Assembly: GCA_037954235.1 (NCBI GenBank)
Contig: JBBMOA010000018.1
Location: 4,312,001-4,376,000 of the forward strand
Length of the DNA: 64,000 nucleotides
Reading direction: 5' to 3'
Origin: Aulostomus chinensis
Taxonomy: Eukaryota; Chordata; Actinopteri; Syngnathiformes; Aulostomidae
The translations under genes and the position numbers were made by a program. The stretch's first letter is position 1. Every line of letters starts with the position of its first letter. The notes under the pieces were generated by a model. It was given only the letters and a program-made list of their open reading frames with translations, did no database searches and was not told the origin of the DNA. This document shows, piece after piece, positions 27,620-38,059 of the stretch.

Positions 27620-30600
27620 GGGGGGGGGGGGGGCGGCGGCAGAGACACACATCCAAACTGTTACAGAACAGTGGGAATCTTCTTCAAACACACACTTGTG
27701 TTTATAAAAGTCCTGCAGACCAAAGTTCTCTAAATACGTTCTATTTCTTAAAAATTGTGAGAAAATGTTCCCCTATGGCTCTTTTCAGACGTTATCCGGT
27801 AATTCTCTTTTTCTAAGAAGAAAAAGTTCCCCATCTACATACCCTGTGTTCCCACAATGCCCCAGGGGCAGCAGAGGGTTGCAACATTCCCACACTTCTT
27901 TAAAGGGTAAGGGGACATCATTTTGGCAGACGTTCCTGCAACATTCAGGATGTTCTGGGAATACTTTAGGGAGTGTATGACTTCCTTCTACACAGTCACA
28001 ATTGAAAATACCAGACAAGAACAGTTGTGAACTATACTGTTACCTAGAAGTTAAAGTATTTATACTCTTTTAGGTACACTTCTATTTTTGAGTGTCTCTT
28101 CACTGTGTTCCCAGAGGGTTTTGCAGAACCCATGATGATACCACAGGAACCTTTTATAGAGCCAATCAGTCATGGTCACTTTTGGGTTCTTGAACAACTT
28201 TCAAGTGACAAAGATCAAGAGGTCCCATAAACGTTCCTCATACAATATTCCATTCATATTCTGTAAATAATCCATAATCCAAGACATCCTCAGAGCGTTC
28301 TGGCAATGTGGCGTTTCTAGCTATCGCCATTCGAAGCCATTTAAAAAAAAAGAAAAGGAAAAAAAAGGTCACCACTCTAAACAAATTCACGATTGACTGG
28401 ACGCACTTGAAAACAGAAGTGTTACTAATATAAAGAGAGTCATCAATCCAGATTCCAGGCTAACGTTTACAGGCTGTTGCAGACCTAAAAACACAAAGAT
28501 CTTTTGTTTGCACTCGCTGAAACAGCCAGCAGGATAAACTCAGACAAGCGACTCCACATTGTCAGTGGTCACATGGCGTCTAATGTAATTGTTACTGAGT
28601 AATGGTAGCAGTAAGTGTAATATGGGATACAGGACCGGGTCCAAAGTGTCACAGCAGTATCTACTCGCATGAATGGCCTACTTGTATGCTTGTACTTGTG
28701 AGCAAATACGAAACAGAAGAGCTCCAGTTCACAATGAAAAAAAAAAAAAAAAAACAGACGACACTCGAGCGAGGTGGCGGGATGACACAGACGGGAACTG
28801 GCCTGGAAACAAGTCCAACACAACAGGACGCTGCCAAAATTACAAGAGGGGGAAAGATGAAAGTGGGGCAGCCCATTAAGGCCGACGGGAGACAAAGCCA
28901 ATATTAAAGCAGTAGCACACTCAGTCAGTGTTTACAGCTTTAAACATGGAGTGCAGAGAAGAATCCAGAACTGCGGAGGAGTTCGCCATAAAATCCACAA
29001 GCCAGGATTTACATGAGCTGCATGGTAAAATGTTTAAATCAATCAAATCAGTCCAGGTCAGAACAGTGGCGCTTTCGTGGGCGGTATCTGCGCCGCATGT
29101 TGTCACTACACCACACCTCACTTGTTACTGTCATGTGATGTTATTCGAGAAATAAATATGACGCGAAGAGCAGAAACACCTGAAATTAGCCGAGGAGTGC
29201 GGCGTCACTCATCGCTCTTTGTGGTCAGCGAGTCAGAAGCAAACTAGAAACACCGTGCCGCGGCTGTTTGTGTGTCTGTCAAACTGGTCTTGACCTTTGA
29301 CCACCAAAAAAACTTCTCATGTCATCCATCAGTCCCAGTGGGACGTTTGAGCGACGTTTCAAGAAGCTCCTCCAGGCGTTTGTGAAATATCACATTAACG
29401 GGAATAAGGCGGACCATTAATTTTTCATTCATTGCGGCCATGTTGGCAGCTGTAATTAATAACATTGATTAAGGCCCTGTTCCATTTAGGTGGACCAGGT
29501 TCCTGCTGGCTCCCTGTAATTGCTGTGACACACTAAATAGGAGAGAGCCGTCATTAATCCTGCCAGTGACACCTGTACCCTGCTGTGACGTGTGAAACTA
29601 GCTGCTTGCTCTCTGGTGTCCCCTGTCTCACCTCCAGATTGTCCCAAACTCTGCTGCCAGGACTTTAACTCAGCCGAGGAAATCATATTTCACCGATCCC
29701 GTCTTCTCTTCGGTGGCTACCTGACACTTCCAGGGTAGATTTTAAGATGTTATTGATTCGGTACAAAGCCTTGAGAGGTCTGGCTCCCAGCTATCCATCA
29801 CATCTGTTACTGCCTCTGTCCCTTCCTTCGCCTTGCGAACATCAAATGGGTGCTGCCGGCACGCTCCAACTCACGCAGGGCATTTCCTAATCATGATAGT
29901 ACAAGTGCTTTACAATAAAACAGGACACATTTGCAACCTAATAAAGTGATTAAAAACAAGCAAAATATAAGGACAAATAAAACTGCGTGAATCAGAACAA
30001 GATCGGCGAAAGGCATTTTGAAACATGAGATTTTCTGACAGAGTTGGCAGCCCTGATATCCTCTTAGTCCAGCAGCCCCAAACACAAAGGCTCTGGTTCC
30101 TCTATGCGCTAATCTGGACCTCATAATACAGGCCATGTGTTCAAGTTCTTTACATTTTTGAGAGGCAGTGTGCCAGGGGGTGTTTCTGCTCGGCGTCTTG
30201 ACCACAGAGCAAAATGCGAGTTTAACCTCGGTCCTTTTCGTTACGACTGGAGAGCAGTTAACAGTATTTCACCAGTAAAACTCTGCAGCCTGTGTCTGGC
30301 TCTGACGCTCATTGACAACCAGCCAATATGTGTCTTTGACTGCAACAGTACAATTGAGACTTTGGAGGTTTTGTCTCTCGCCTCCGTTTGTCCTTTAGCA
30401 GGATGACACCAAAACCACTGCACCGACGTTAGTAAAACTCGGGCCTTGCAAGAGGCCGTTACATCCTGGGGCAGATCTGAATCACAGGGTGGACACAACA
30501 GTTATTTCTTCTTTTGTCAACATTGCAAAATAGGCCCTTTAACTGACAAAATATTAAAGAGGCCGGAGAGAAGCGAAGGTGTCGCCCTACTTTTGGACAG

Positions 30601-31733
30601 AATGTAGGCAGGCTCACACAGTGAAATACTCTGAGCAGAAACAACGCCAGGACCTTAAGGAGAGAGACGAAGAATGAATTGTACGGCCTACATTGTACCT
30701 GTCCCTCACACACAAACAACTTAGATCGCTGCATTCAGAAGAGTCTCATGTCTCTCACGGTATGAAAATGAGGTGATAGCGGTTACAGTCTTTGAGGAAT
30801 GAGCCAGAACTTAACAATATTTTTGTGCTTAAAAATCCTGAAATAAGGTCCGTGGGTGACACAAGCATTGAACGCGTCCTACAGCATAAAATCCCTCTGG
30901 AGAATTCTGAAGTGTTTATGTTTGGATGCTCACAAACTGCAACCAGAGGTTGTCCGGGACTTTAAACGTCATCATGACAAACCGAGGAGGGCGGAGTCAG
31001 TTGTAGTGACATCACGCGTCCTCGTGTAGCTCGTTCATTGTTTAACGTTAGTTTTTACTCCTAAAGGTCGTATGTACGCTTCAGAAACCACGATGGCGGT
31101 TTTCATTCGTGCAGATTATCTTGCTGAACCGAAGGTGTGGTAGCATAAACTTGTGTTTGATGCAGCGCAAACGTTCTGCACAGTCCAAAAATCCGGGGTA
31201 AAAAAATCCCGTCGCCTCTTGGTTGGCGGAAACCACGAGGATGCAAAAATACGTCAGCCACATTACGAGGAAATCCAGAGTCTCTGTTCATAGCTAAAAG
31301 CCAAACCTTAACATTGAACCTCCCCCAGTACAAGACACAAAAGTAACATGTCCGAGAGGCAGAGGAACCCATGACCTCTCAACTGAACAGTTTCACAAAA
31401 ACCTCCTGAGCACATTTAACCCCAAACAAGGGCACAATGGTCACTATTCAGGTTTTTAAATGAAAGCACAGCCTTGTGTGCACTGATAGGCCGCCTGAAC
31501 GACTAAACTCTCCCATCTGTTTTGACTGGAAGGCCAGTGAGACTTGACAGACCAAGGAGAAAGCTATCTGGTGTATCTGCCTGTCCCAGCAGCAGATAAC
31601 GAGGCAAACAGACACACACACACGCCCGCGCGCACACGTACAAACACACTCACACACACACACAAGCGCTTACCATCCAGAAGCTGCGATTGTTAGCATC
31701 TTCAGAGCTGTTTTCTGACGGCTGCGTCGACAT
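20344..31733 (-). CDS. pacsin3: PACSIN3 (syndapin-3), F-BAR and SH3 endocytic adaptor, complete in nine coding exons
   Basis: The nine exons (31733-31674, 23140-22984, 22404-22169, 21867-21712, 21569-21394, 21050-20930, 20765-20695, 20603-20524, 20453-20344) join in frame into 388 residues. The protein begins MSTQPSENSS. The F-BAR domain (about residues 20-300) includes PGNYQRTVKRTEDAFQACND, ARAQKPWAKRLKK and EDLRWWKNTYGPGMP. The linker (303-331) is short and basic and lacks the NPF motifs of PACSIN1/2. The SH3 domain (332-388) has ALYDY at 336-340, GWCRG, and ends GLYPANYVEVV. The RWW tryptophan pair and missing NPFs favour PACSIN3 over PACSIN1/2. Human PACSIN3 is 424 aa, so the linker is shorter here. 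The family bends membranes and binds dynamin and N-WASP through the SH3 domain in endocytosis; this is family knowledge. The start is supported by the in-frame ATG just after a strong 3' splice site. Confidence 0.95.
20524..20603 (-). CDS. pacsin3: pacsin3 coding exon 8 (first part of SH3)
   Basis: The exon encodes MMIGGVRVRALYDYVGQETD, then ELSFKAG. This is the RT-loop half of the SH3 domain with the ALYDY motif. Confidence 0.95.
20695..20765 (-). CDS. pacsin3: pacsin3 coding exon 7 (linker)
   Basis: A 71-nt exon encoding EWMPEKKTKKGKKEVEKTG-like lysine-rich linker. A long T-tract (poly(A) on the plus strand) precedes the acceptor, and the donor is GTGAGT. Confidence 0.93.
20930..21050 (-). 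CDS. pacsin3: pacsin3 coding exon 6
   Basis: The exon encodes (S)VRAVYNELHNTLMAIDEQ, then EDLRWWKNTYGPGMPTDWPH, the conserved end of the PACSIN F-BAR region. The acceptor is CCCACAG and the donor GTGTTT. Confidence 0.95.
21394..21569 (-). CDS. pacsin3: pacsin3 coding exon 5
   Basis: The exon runs from VRARYEKVLEEVNRYAPRYM to LDITNNE. The acceptor ends TTCGCAG and the donor is GTAAAC. It contains MEEMESIFDQAQDEERKRI, a typical PACSIN F-BAR segment. Confidence 0.95.
21712..21867 (-). CDS. pacsin3: pacsin3 coding exon 4
   Basis: The acceptor is CCACAG and the donor GTAAGC. It encodes 52 residues from LDKARRAYHK to LAQQEADK, a charged coiled-coil segment of the F-BAR domain. Confidence 0.95.
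22169..22404 (-). CDS. pacsin3: pacsin3 coding exon 3 with GC donor
   Basis: The exon runs from (S)PLYGSLLKAWQ to KPWAKRLKK, an F-BAR stretch containing FGGFKESQD. The 5' splice site after the final AAG is GCGAGT, a GC-AG intron; no GT donor preserves the frame nearby. Joining to the next exon gives KRLKK-LDKARRAYHK, as expected for the family. Confidence 0.93.
22868..22906. repeat. Perfect 16-bp inverted repeat with 7-nt loop
   Basis: CATTTGATTTAAATGC (22868-22883) is exactly mirrored at 22891-22906. It lies in a pacsin3 intron just beside hAT-like terminal sequence at about 22,915-22,960, so it may be the inside of a small non-autonomous transposon. Confidence 0.85.
22915..22960 (-). mobile_element. 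hAT-like terminal sequence fragment
   Basis: On the minus strand the segment begins CAGGGGTTCTCAAAG and repeats CAGGGGTTCTCA 33 bp further on. CAGGGGTTCTCAAA is the common terminal motif of many vertebrate non-autonomous hAT elements. No second end or target-site duplication was identified. Confidence 0.4.
22984..23140 (-). CDS. pacsin3: pacsin3 coding exon 2
   Basis: The acceptor ends CCGGCAG and the donor is GTGAGT. The exon starts PGNYQRTVKRTED and continues through CFQERARVERQYAQQLSEW to VVDSS, the start of the F-BAR helical bundle. Confidence 0.95.
23187..23238. repeat. (GGA)n tract followed by poly(G)
   Basis: About eleven GAG triplets run directly into a stretch of about 18 G residues, just upstream of pacsin3 coding exon 2. 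Confidence 0.9.
25943..26029. repeat. Two (GA)n tracts
   Basis: GA tracts at 25943-25971 and 26002-26029, separated by about 30 bp. Confidence 0.9.
26337..26366. repeat. (GGT)n and poly(G) tract
   Basis: A few GGT units run into about 17 consecutive G residues. Confidence 0.85.
27584..27633. repeat. (GT)n tract followed by poly(G)
   Basis: A GT tract ends in about 15 consecutive G residues. Confidence 0.9.
29630..29890 (+). mobile_element. Degenerate LINE 3' fragment
   Basis: Read forward with stops and shifts, the stretch gives NSAARTLTQ, then TDPVFSSVA, then YKAL-like and LAPSY-like pieces. These resemble the NAAARLLT ... HITPVL ... LAPSYL tail of a common fish LINE reverse-transcriptase protein. 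The match is from memory, so the family is not assigned. Confidence 0.5.
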
Positions 31734-31741
31734 CCTGTTCT
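31674..31741 (-). CDS. pacsin3: pacsin3 first coding exon
   Basis: A pyrimidine-rich acceptor ending CTCAG precedes 31741. Eight bases of 5' UTR follow, then the ATG at 31733-31731 and 20 complete codons ending SFWM. The donor GTAAGC starts at 31673. Because the exon begins with UTR, at least one non-coding exon must lie upstream. Confidence 0.92.
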
Positions 31742-32321
31742 CTGAGAGGGGAAAGAAAATGAGATTAGCGAGGAGTGCAGAGTCACTCTGCCTTTTTATC
31801 GTGCACTCCTGTCTTTAATCAGCTCTCACATGCATGTCACCGAGGAAGAGGCACCCTGAGAGAAATGATCCCAGTCAAAGATCGCTTGTAATTACAGATT
31901 TGATTGTCATTGATTGTGTCTGGGTCCCACATCGTTAGGACCAAGCCTGCAGGAGTCAGCTACAACACGAAATCCTTGGAAATGAAGGTCTAGCTTGTGT
32001 CAGTCGCAAAAATGAGGGTCTGCAGAGCCGTTAGGGAGCTGGATCAGTTGAGTGTGATGTGGGTCAGAACCAGGACAAGTGAGGAAAATCAAAGACAACA
32101 TCAGACAGGATCCTCTCGGCTTTGAAACGGGGGCCATCCTGAAATAAATGGGGGGTAAAGGTCAACATGCCCTCACTTTCACCTACGCTGGTGGCCTTTT
32201 TCTCTTCTCTTAGTACTGATGAGGTCCTGTCTTCAGTGGTGTTTGTCCCCCTGTGAGGTTACACCCGGTGCAGGGGTGTCGTATGACTCAGGGAGGAACC
32301 CAGTGCATCTGAGGACAGATT

Positions 32322-32648
32322 AGTCGTAGCGCCTCCTGGTGGCAACAGGAAATGACATGGGTGTGTTAACACTTCCATGTACTCCCCCTAGTGGGTCATC
32401 CGGATCCAGGTTTCAAATTTGGTCGGAACACTGCGAACAGCGTTACCGTGGCGAAGCAGCCATGTCTGATACTTCGACACTGAACAGGAAACTGTAGTCA
32501 CTGGAGTCCACAACGTCAAACGTAGACGTCTAAGAGCTGGATTTAAGTCACAGCTCCACCTAGTGGCTGCTGGATGGACATCAGGTGAGTTGCATCAGCA
32601 TAAATAAAGCTGAAAGCAGGCGTGTCTTCTAGCGCCACCTATTGGACA
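32322..32648. promoter_or_regulatory. Cluster of CTCF-like motifs
   Basis: Four short motifs resembling the CTCF core lie within about 330 bp: AGCGCCTCCTGGTGGCA near 32,327, CCCCCTAGTGGG near 32,384, CCACCTAGTGGCTGCTGG near 32,558 and AGCGCCACCTATTGG near 32,631. None is a perfect match. Similar sequence near 9,705 suggests some sit inside a dispersed repeat. Confidence 0.3.
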
Positions 32649-34319
32649 CAGGAAGTGATATTTGCACCGGAGTGCAGCTCCTCTTACTAAATATGATCAG
32701 GTTTCACCCCCACCCCCCCTCTCTGACGTTTGCTTTGGGTCCGGCTCACCCTGGCGGAGGTGTTCCCTCTCCTACCTTCAGCTTATTTGTAACACGTGCA
32801 CTCACACCAGCAGCAGGCACAGAATAAGACTCAGCATCAAGTGAGCCACAGACAGCATTTGAGATCTTTAAATGTCGCTTTATGGTTTCCGCTTTCCAAA
32901 AAAGAAACTTTTCCAGTTTAAATATTTTAGTAAGCAGTTTTGCCTTCTGGTGTATCAAACCCTGGATGCGCCCGCAGCTCAACTCCACCCAGACTGAGTC
33001 TCATGCCTCTTCTCCCTCCGTGCAGTCATCGCTCCTCATGGCTCTTTGAGGTGCACAATTAGATTCAATGATTTTCCCTGAAATTCTGCCGTTCACGGGG
33101 CATCACATGCTCCAGTGAGAGCATCGCCTCGCCCTGTCTGAACCCTCCTCAGTCTGCTTGGCTGAGGTGACGATTACACAACTGGAGATGTGCAGGGAGA
33201 CACAAAACTAATGAATCGCCTTCCTTTTACCGCGTGACCTCCACTTCCTGTCCCCTCACTGGCTGGCTGTCCCCGGGGGTATGTCTGAGCCGTCAGAGGG
33301 GTGGGGGTGGGGGGCTCGCTGCCCCTGAAGTATCAAATAAAACCTGCATTCCTGCAGCTTTTTTACTAGGTAGCCTCCATTAGACAGACTTTTGCTGCAT
33401 TTAGTGGCGCAAGAAATCATTTGTGGCGGTGAAACGTAAGGATTAACAGCATCCGTCACAGCGTTTTCTGAGGATCTTTTGAGACCAAAGGTGGCAAAGG
33501 TTGGAGAAAGTGCGTGGCACGGGCAACGTTGGTGCCCTCAGAACGATGACGTGAACGAAATCGTCATTTGACGGACAAAAGTGTCCACACAGATTTCAAT
33601 CTGAAACCAAAACGGAGCAAAAAAGGAGGAGGCAAATGTTTAGCTTGGCAAGGAAGCTCAAGGGGGGGACTTACAACAAAGTAAGCCGGCGAGGTTGCTA
33701 GGCAGAGGAAACCCTGCAAGAGTTAATCCGCTTGCATGCCTTTCAAATATGATTTCATACTCTTCATGCACATTGTGATTCTCTGCTAGAAAGAAAGTTG
33801 CACATTTGATGACACCAGAGGCCTTCAAAAATCACCAATAATCAACTTTGAGTGGGTTCAGATGGATCCTAACTCTGAATGACTCGGAAAAGCTTGACTC
33901 TAGCTTCCACTTGATCGCTCATATATGGCTGAGGTATATCTGTGTATTTCTAACTCTGTGTTTTTGGTGAACATTCAGAGAATGTGTACTTACATTTGCA
34001 TGCTGATGAATTGTACTATAAGTAGGCTGTGCAACTTACCACCTACACGCACCGAATATCCAGTTTCACCATGAGTCTCCCACAGGATTAATAAAGTCCT
34101 GGCAGCTCGGATAGGAAATTTACTCCTCAAATCCTTCAGTGATCCAGTAACTTGACGAAACTCTTTAAAACTAGAAAACTTCACTCAAGTAACTCAAACT
34201 TAAACTTGGTTTTAAGAGCCCATCTGGAGCTTTGAAGCGAGCAACTCTTTCAACCCTGTATCCTGCAACCGCACATTCACTCCTCCCCCTGTCCCCGTTT
34301 CATCTGTCAGACATAACTC

Positions 34320-34379
<60 letters not shown>
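34320..34379. repeat. (CA)n microsatellite
   Basis: A pure CA tract of about 29 units. Confidence 0.95.
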
Positions 34380-34381
<2 letters not shown>

Positions 34382-34908
34382 CATTGCATAGAGGAAATAT
34401 ATAGTAACAAATGAACTCAGAGCAGAAATAGGATCTCAATCACGCCAGCATCATGATCATCTCCCTGAAATGCAACCATAAAGCCAAGTCAACCGCGCCA
34501 CGTCCAGCTTCTTACTTTGATAAAGGTGGAGGCCCTCTCAGCAGCAGCTTCTTCTTCTTTTTCTTCTTCTTCCTCTCCTTCTTTGATTGTCAATCCAAAC
34601 TTTGTACCGACTTTCTTTGCACTGCCCCTCTCCAACTTTGATTTTCCACTCGTTCGGAGCAGGGCCGCTCCTGCTCTTCCCCTTTCTTTGGCCCACTGTT
34701 TGTATCAGATGAGTTGGCTTCTTTTTTTCCCTCCCACCCTCCCTCTTTCTTTCTTTCTCTCTCTCGCTCTACCTCCCCCCCTCTCTAAAACAGCTGCAGA
34801 AAACTTATCTTCTTGTTCTTAAGTCCTTCACCTCTTTGTCTGACTTATTTCTTCTTGACTCGCTTCACCTCCCTAAGAGGAGTGTTAATGAAGTGTGATA
34901 CATTGCGT

Positions 34909-35012
34909 GTGAGTGTGTGTTTGTGTGTGTGCGTCTAGGTGAGGCGCCTGATGGATGACTCACTAACTGTATATCTGTGTGCGTGTGTGTGTGTGTGCGT
35001 GCGTGTGTGTCT
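34909..35012. repeat. Interrupted (GT)n tracts
   Basis: Two short GT tracts with CG interruptions, at about 34,909-34,931 and 34,976-35,012. Confidence 0.8.
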
Positions 35013-35146
35013 GTTAACAAAGTTTTACTGTTTTGTAAAGAAGCAGCATGACCAGATTTGGGAAAATCCATCCCTCTCTCACCCCCCCTCAAGATTCCCT
35101 CAGGATTGTTAGGTCAGCCTGCCTCCACAGCTGGAGGACACATCCG

Positions 35147-35222
<76 letters not shown>
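35147..35222. repeat. Compound (GT)n(GA)n microsatellite
   Basis: A GT tract passes directly into a GA tract with one AA interruption. Confidence 0.95.
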
Positions 35223-35225
<3 letters not shown>

Positions 35226-36649
35226 GTTTGTGTTGTAGGCACTTTGAAGTGGGAGAAGAATCATCCACATTCACATACGCAGGTCTCCGTGACATATTAC
35301 CTCACGCTATGCTGAACTGGTGGAGCCTGGCCATGCCGGAACATGTGTGGAGAACTAGACAGCTGTTGTGCGTTGCAACAACAGCCAGCGGCAACCTGCT
35401 CTCGGGAAGCCCTGATCCTGTAATCTGGAGAGCAGACAGACAACATGACATCACCATCCTGTAATTAGAATGACGAAGAGACAACAAATGTCAACAAGTG
35501 GAATACGGTGCACTATATACTGTATACATCTAGTGATTCTACCTTTACAACCCTCTCCTACTTCTCATCAGTTTGCGTATGAACCGAATAGAAAGACTCC
35601 TGGAATGTTTACGCGGCCGGAGCAGACGGGTGTTTACTTTGTTAAATGCACTCATGGAAGTGCCATCTTTACATTTTCCTAAAGAAATATACCATCACTT
35701 ACATCACAAAGGGACTTTCTTGTGTTTGTCTTTGTTTGGGGAAAACGGAGAAGACAAATGTAAAAGCGCTCTGTACAAACTGAAACGATCTGGTGAATTA
35801 AAGCGATGAACATACTTACACTGATGTTATTAAATATTAATAACACCCCCCCCCCAAAGTTTAATGTGAAATAAATTAGTTAAATGTTCAAAGTATTTGT
35901 GGAGCTTAGGCCAAGTTCACAAAACATATTGATTTCTAAAAATAGATAAATAAATAATCATGTTTTTACTTCCAGATATGACGCGCAGTATGACGCTCGG
36001 AAACGTAAAGGACTTAAAGGTCAGTTCTTTAGAAGTGACAGTGACATCTAATGGCCAAACTAGGGGACTGCACTTGTACAGGAGGATTAAGCTCGAAGTA
36101 AGTAGGGGGAAATAAGTCTTTTTATTAAAATCAACATTTCTGGAGGGAAAAAGATCAAAAACTGGGAGCAGATTTTGTGTAGGGGGCCATCCAGAATGAT
36201 CTGGTGTTCCTCCACCTAAAACTAAACAAAATAGTTTGAACGACCTTCACCTGCAGCCTCTACGGCAAAAACATGGTGGTGCACACTGATGCTTCAGTAT
36301 GAATGGTGTAACATAAATAATATACCATCATAAAAAAATCAAAAAATACCCCAGTATATTTACTTCAGACTTTTACAGTTGTGTGTAATTTGAAAGTTTT
36401 ATTTTCTAAGTAATTACCAAAAGTGCCAATAAAATCAACAGATGTAGTTACAAAAATTGACCACAGGGTGGCAGCATATATTGATGACGATTAAAAAGGA
36501 AACATAAAATAAGGCAATTTGTAAATGTATGTGAGTCATGCTAGATGTGTAAACAAAATGAAATAAATTTCTATTTCAGACAGTACTGTTGTGGCCTCCA
36601 GTGACAATAACCTAGCTAAGCTACAACGCTAGCTATTTGATTTACTCAC

Positions 36650-36728
36650 CGGTGAATTCGGTTGCTTCTACTTGAGTTGAAAAATCCGTTACACTTTCGT
36701 GAGACTTTCCTACAGCTGATTTGAAATC
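36650..36728 (-). other. Candidate minus-strand exon, possibly the pacsin3 5' UTR
   Basis: On the minus strand this 79-nt segment is bounded by a good acceptor (pyrimidine-rich, ending TTTCTCAG) and a perfect donor (GTGAGT at 36649-36644). A possible upstream exon ends at 36820 with donor GTAGGA. The segment is open in the frame DFKSAVGKSHESVTDF, but no in-frame ATG lies in the likely transcript. It could be a 5' UTR exon of pacsin3 or part of an independent short transcript. Confidence 0.35.
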
Positions 36729-36844
36729 CTGAGAAATGAATAAATATTATTTTAGTCACTAAGACGCACAGGCGGGAACGTTCAAGTCCGGTGTGCTTCC
36801 GGACGGTCCGTGGTCCTACCGGTGTATTGCCATCGCACTCCAGG

Positions 36845-36858
36845 CCAGCAGGTGGCGG
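36845..36858 (+). promoter_or_regulatory. CTCF-like motif in the snoRNA host promoter
   Basis: The bases CCAGCAGGTGGCGG match the remembered core CCASYAGRKGGC and lie about 30 bp upstream of the TATA box. Confidence 0.5.
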
Positions 36859-36886
36859 TATCGGCGCTGCTGGGAGGAACCGGAAG

Positions 36887-36894
36887 TATAAATA
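36887..36894 (+). promoter_or_regulatory. TATA box of the snoRNA host gene
   Basis: TATAAATA stands in a GC-rich stretch about 65-70 bp upstream of the first donor site. It predicts a transcription start near 36,915-36,925, leaving a first exon of roughly 40-45 nt. Confidence 0.65.
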
Positions 36895-37698
36895 GTTGAG
36901 GCGGCGCAGCAGACCCAGCCTTGGCTGCGTCTCCCAGTTGTGTGGCGTATCTCTCTGAACGGTAAGATAATTTGTCGAAAAATAACATTGTCTTGTGGAT
37001 ATGTTCACGACAGCAGCTATTACACTTGACTATACTGGAGTTACGAGTGAATACAGACAGTTAACTTTAGTTCTTTCCACTTTTTTGTGCCACAAAATGG
37101 CTGTGTAAATTGCCGGAATTCAACTTGGTACCATGAGCTGACTGAGCTTAGGTTTCTTAAATGTCAGATCTAACAACACTTCTTAAGCCACTCGTGTTCC
37201 ATCTGTGAAAACACAATTATTTACAGCCACGTCTGCCGCCGGGCTCGTCACGGCTGCACGTGGCTCATGTAAACGTAACGGTTTCATTTATAATTTAATG
37301 TCGTCTGTTGCAGAGCCAAGCAGCATTTAAGCGATTCCCGTGATTATTACTTTTAAATGAATGGTAATTACCCGGCATCTTGTAATTCTTATGTTATAAC
37401 CGAAGTAACCGTGAGGCCCCAGTACACGTGGTTAGCCTCACGGAAGCTAACAGCTAATACTGTTGCTCCGCGACATAAATACGTTCATCTGTGCCCCATG
37501 GAGGTAATAAACAGAATCAGCACATGAGGTCATTTACCTGTTGTAAGTAAACATGCTGAGTCATAATAATGCCCCATGTGAGCATTTAGATGGAGGAATG
37601 CTTAACTCCTCCTGCTAGAGGGTGACGGCCACATTAACAAGGGCTCAATGGAGCTGCAATCGGTGGACACTGTTTGCTGTAAATGAGAGTCGAGGAGC

Positions 37699-37783
37699 CT
37701 CCCCTGATGACCTGCACTGGGCTCTGAGTATGTATGGAGACATCGTGCAGCTTTGGCCCTGACAAGCCAGAGTTCCTGAGGAG
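37699..37783 (+). ncRNA. snord88: C/D-box snoRNA, SNORD88-like, copy 1
   Basis: The C box TGATGA is at 37705-37710 and the D box CTGA at 37776-37779. A terminal stem pairs CTCC (37699-37702) with GGAG (37780-37783). The guide TGCACTGGGCT (37713-37723) directly precedes the D' box CTGA (37724-37727). It is complementary to GCCCAGTGC of 28S rRNA, and the fifth base upstream of D' pairs with a C, consistent with the 28S Cm3680 target of human SNORD88 (HBII-180); rRNA and target are recalled. The 3' end lies 75 nt before the next acceptor, the spacing typical of intronic C/D snoRNAs. The C box has C rather than a purine before TGATGA. Confidence 0.85.
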
Positions 37784-38059
37784 AAAATAATGAGTGCAAC
37801 TGATCCAAAGAAGCTTGGTGATCAGAACATTGACATCATCTTTGTTTTCTGTTGTCAGGTCTTAAGAGAAGGGAACTCTCCTTGGCTGGACTCTCACCAG
37901 GTTGGTTTTAAGACTCCATGTTGCTCAGGGACATTCAGAATGGTGTCCCAATCAAAGTGCAACATTTAAATGTGCTAGTAGAGCTGGAAGTGGTACAGTA
38001 AATATTGCATGTGGTTAGATTGAACATCCCTACCACGGTGTAAATATCAGTCACGCAGA

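Larger units (their letters stand above)
23141..31673 (-). other. pacsin3 intron (8.5 kb) between coding exons 1 and 2
   Basis: The intron contains a GGA/poly(G) tract, (GA)n tracts, GT/poly(G) runs and a LINE-like fragment near 29.6-29.9 kb. No nested gene is recognised on either strand. Confidence 0.75.
31742..36649 (-). other. Upstream region of pacsin3, probably its first intron
   Basis: The first pacsin3 coding exon has a 3' splice site, so the true first exon lies upstream. The best visible candidate is the exon-like segment with donor GTGAGT ending at 36650. Within this region there is a cluster of CTCF-like motifs (32.3-32.65 kb) and several CA/GT/GA tracts, but no other recognised gene. 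Confidence 0.45.

Noticed and set aside
37085..37690. Search for a third SNORD88 copy in intron 1 of the host gene
   Set aside because: The guide GCACTGGGC occurs only in the two copies reported; human has three.
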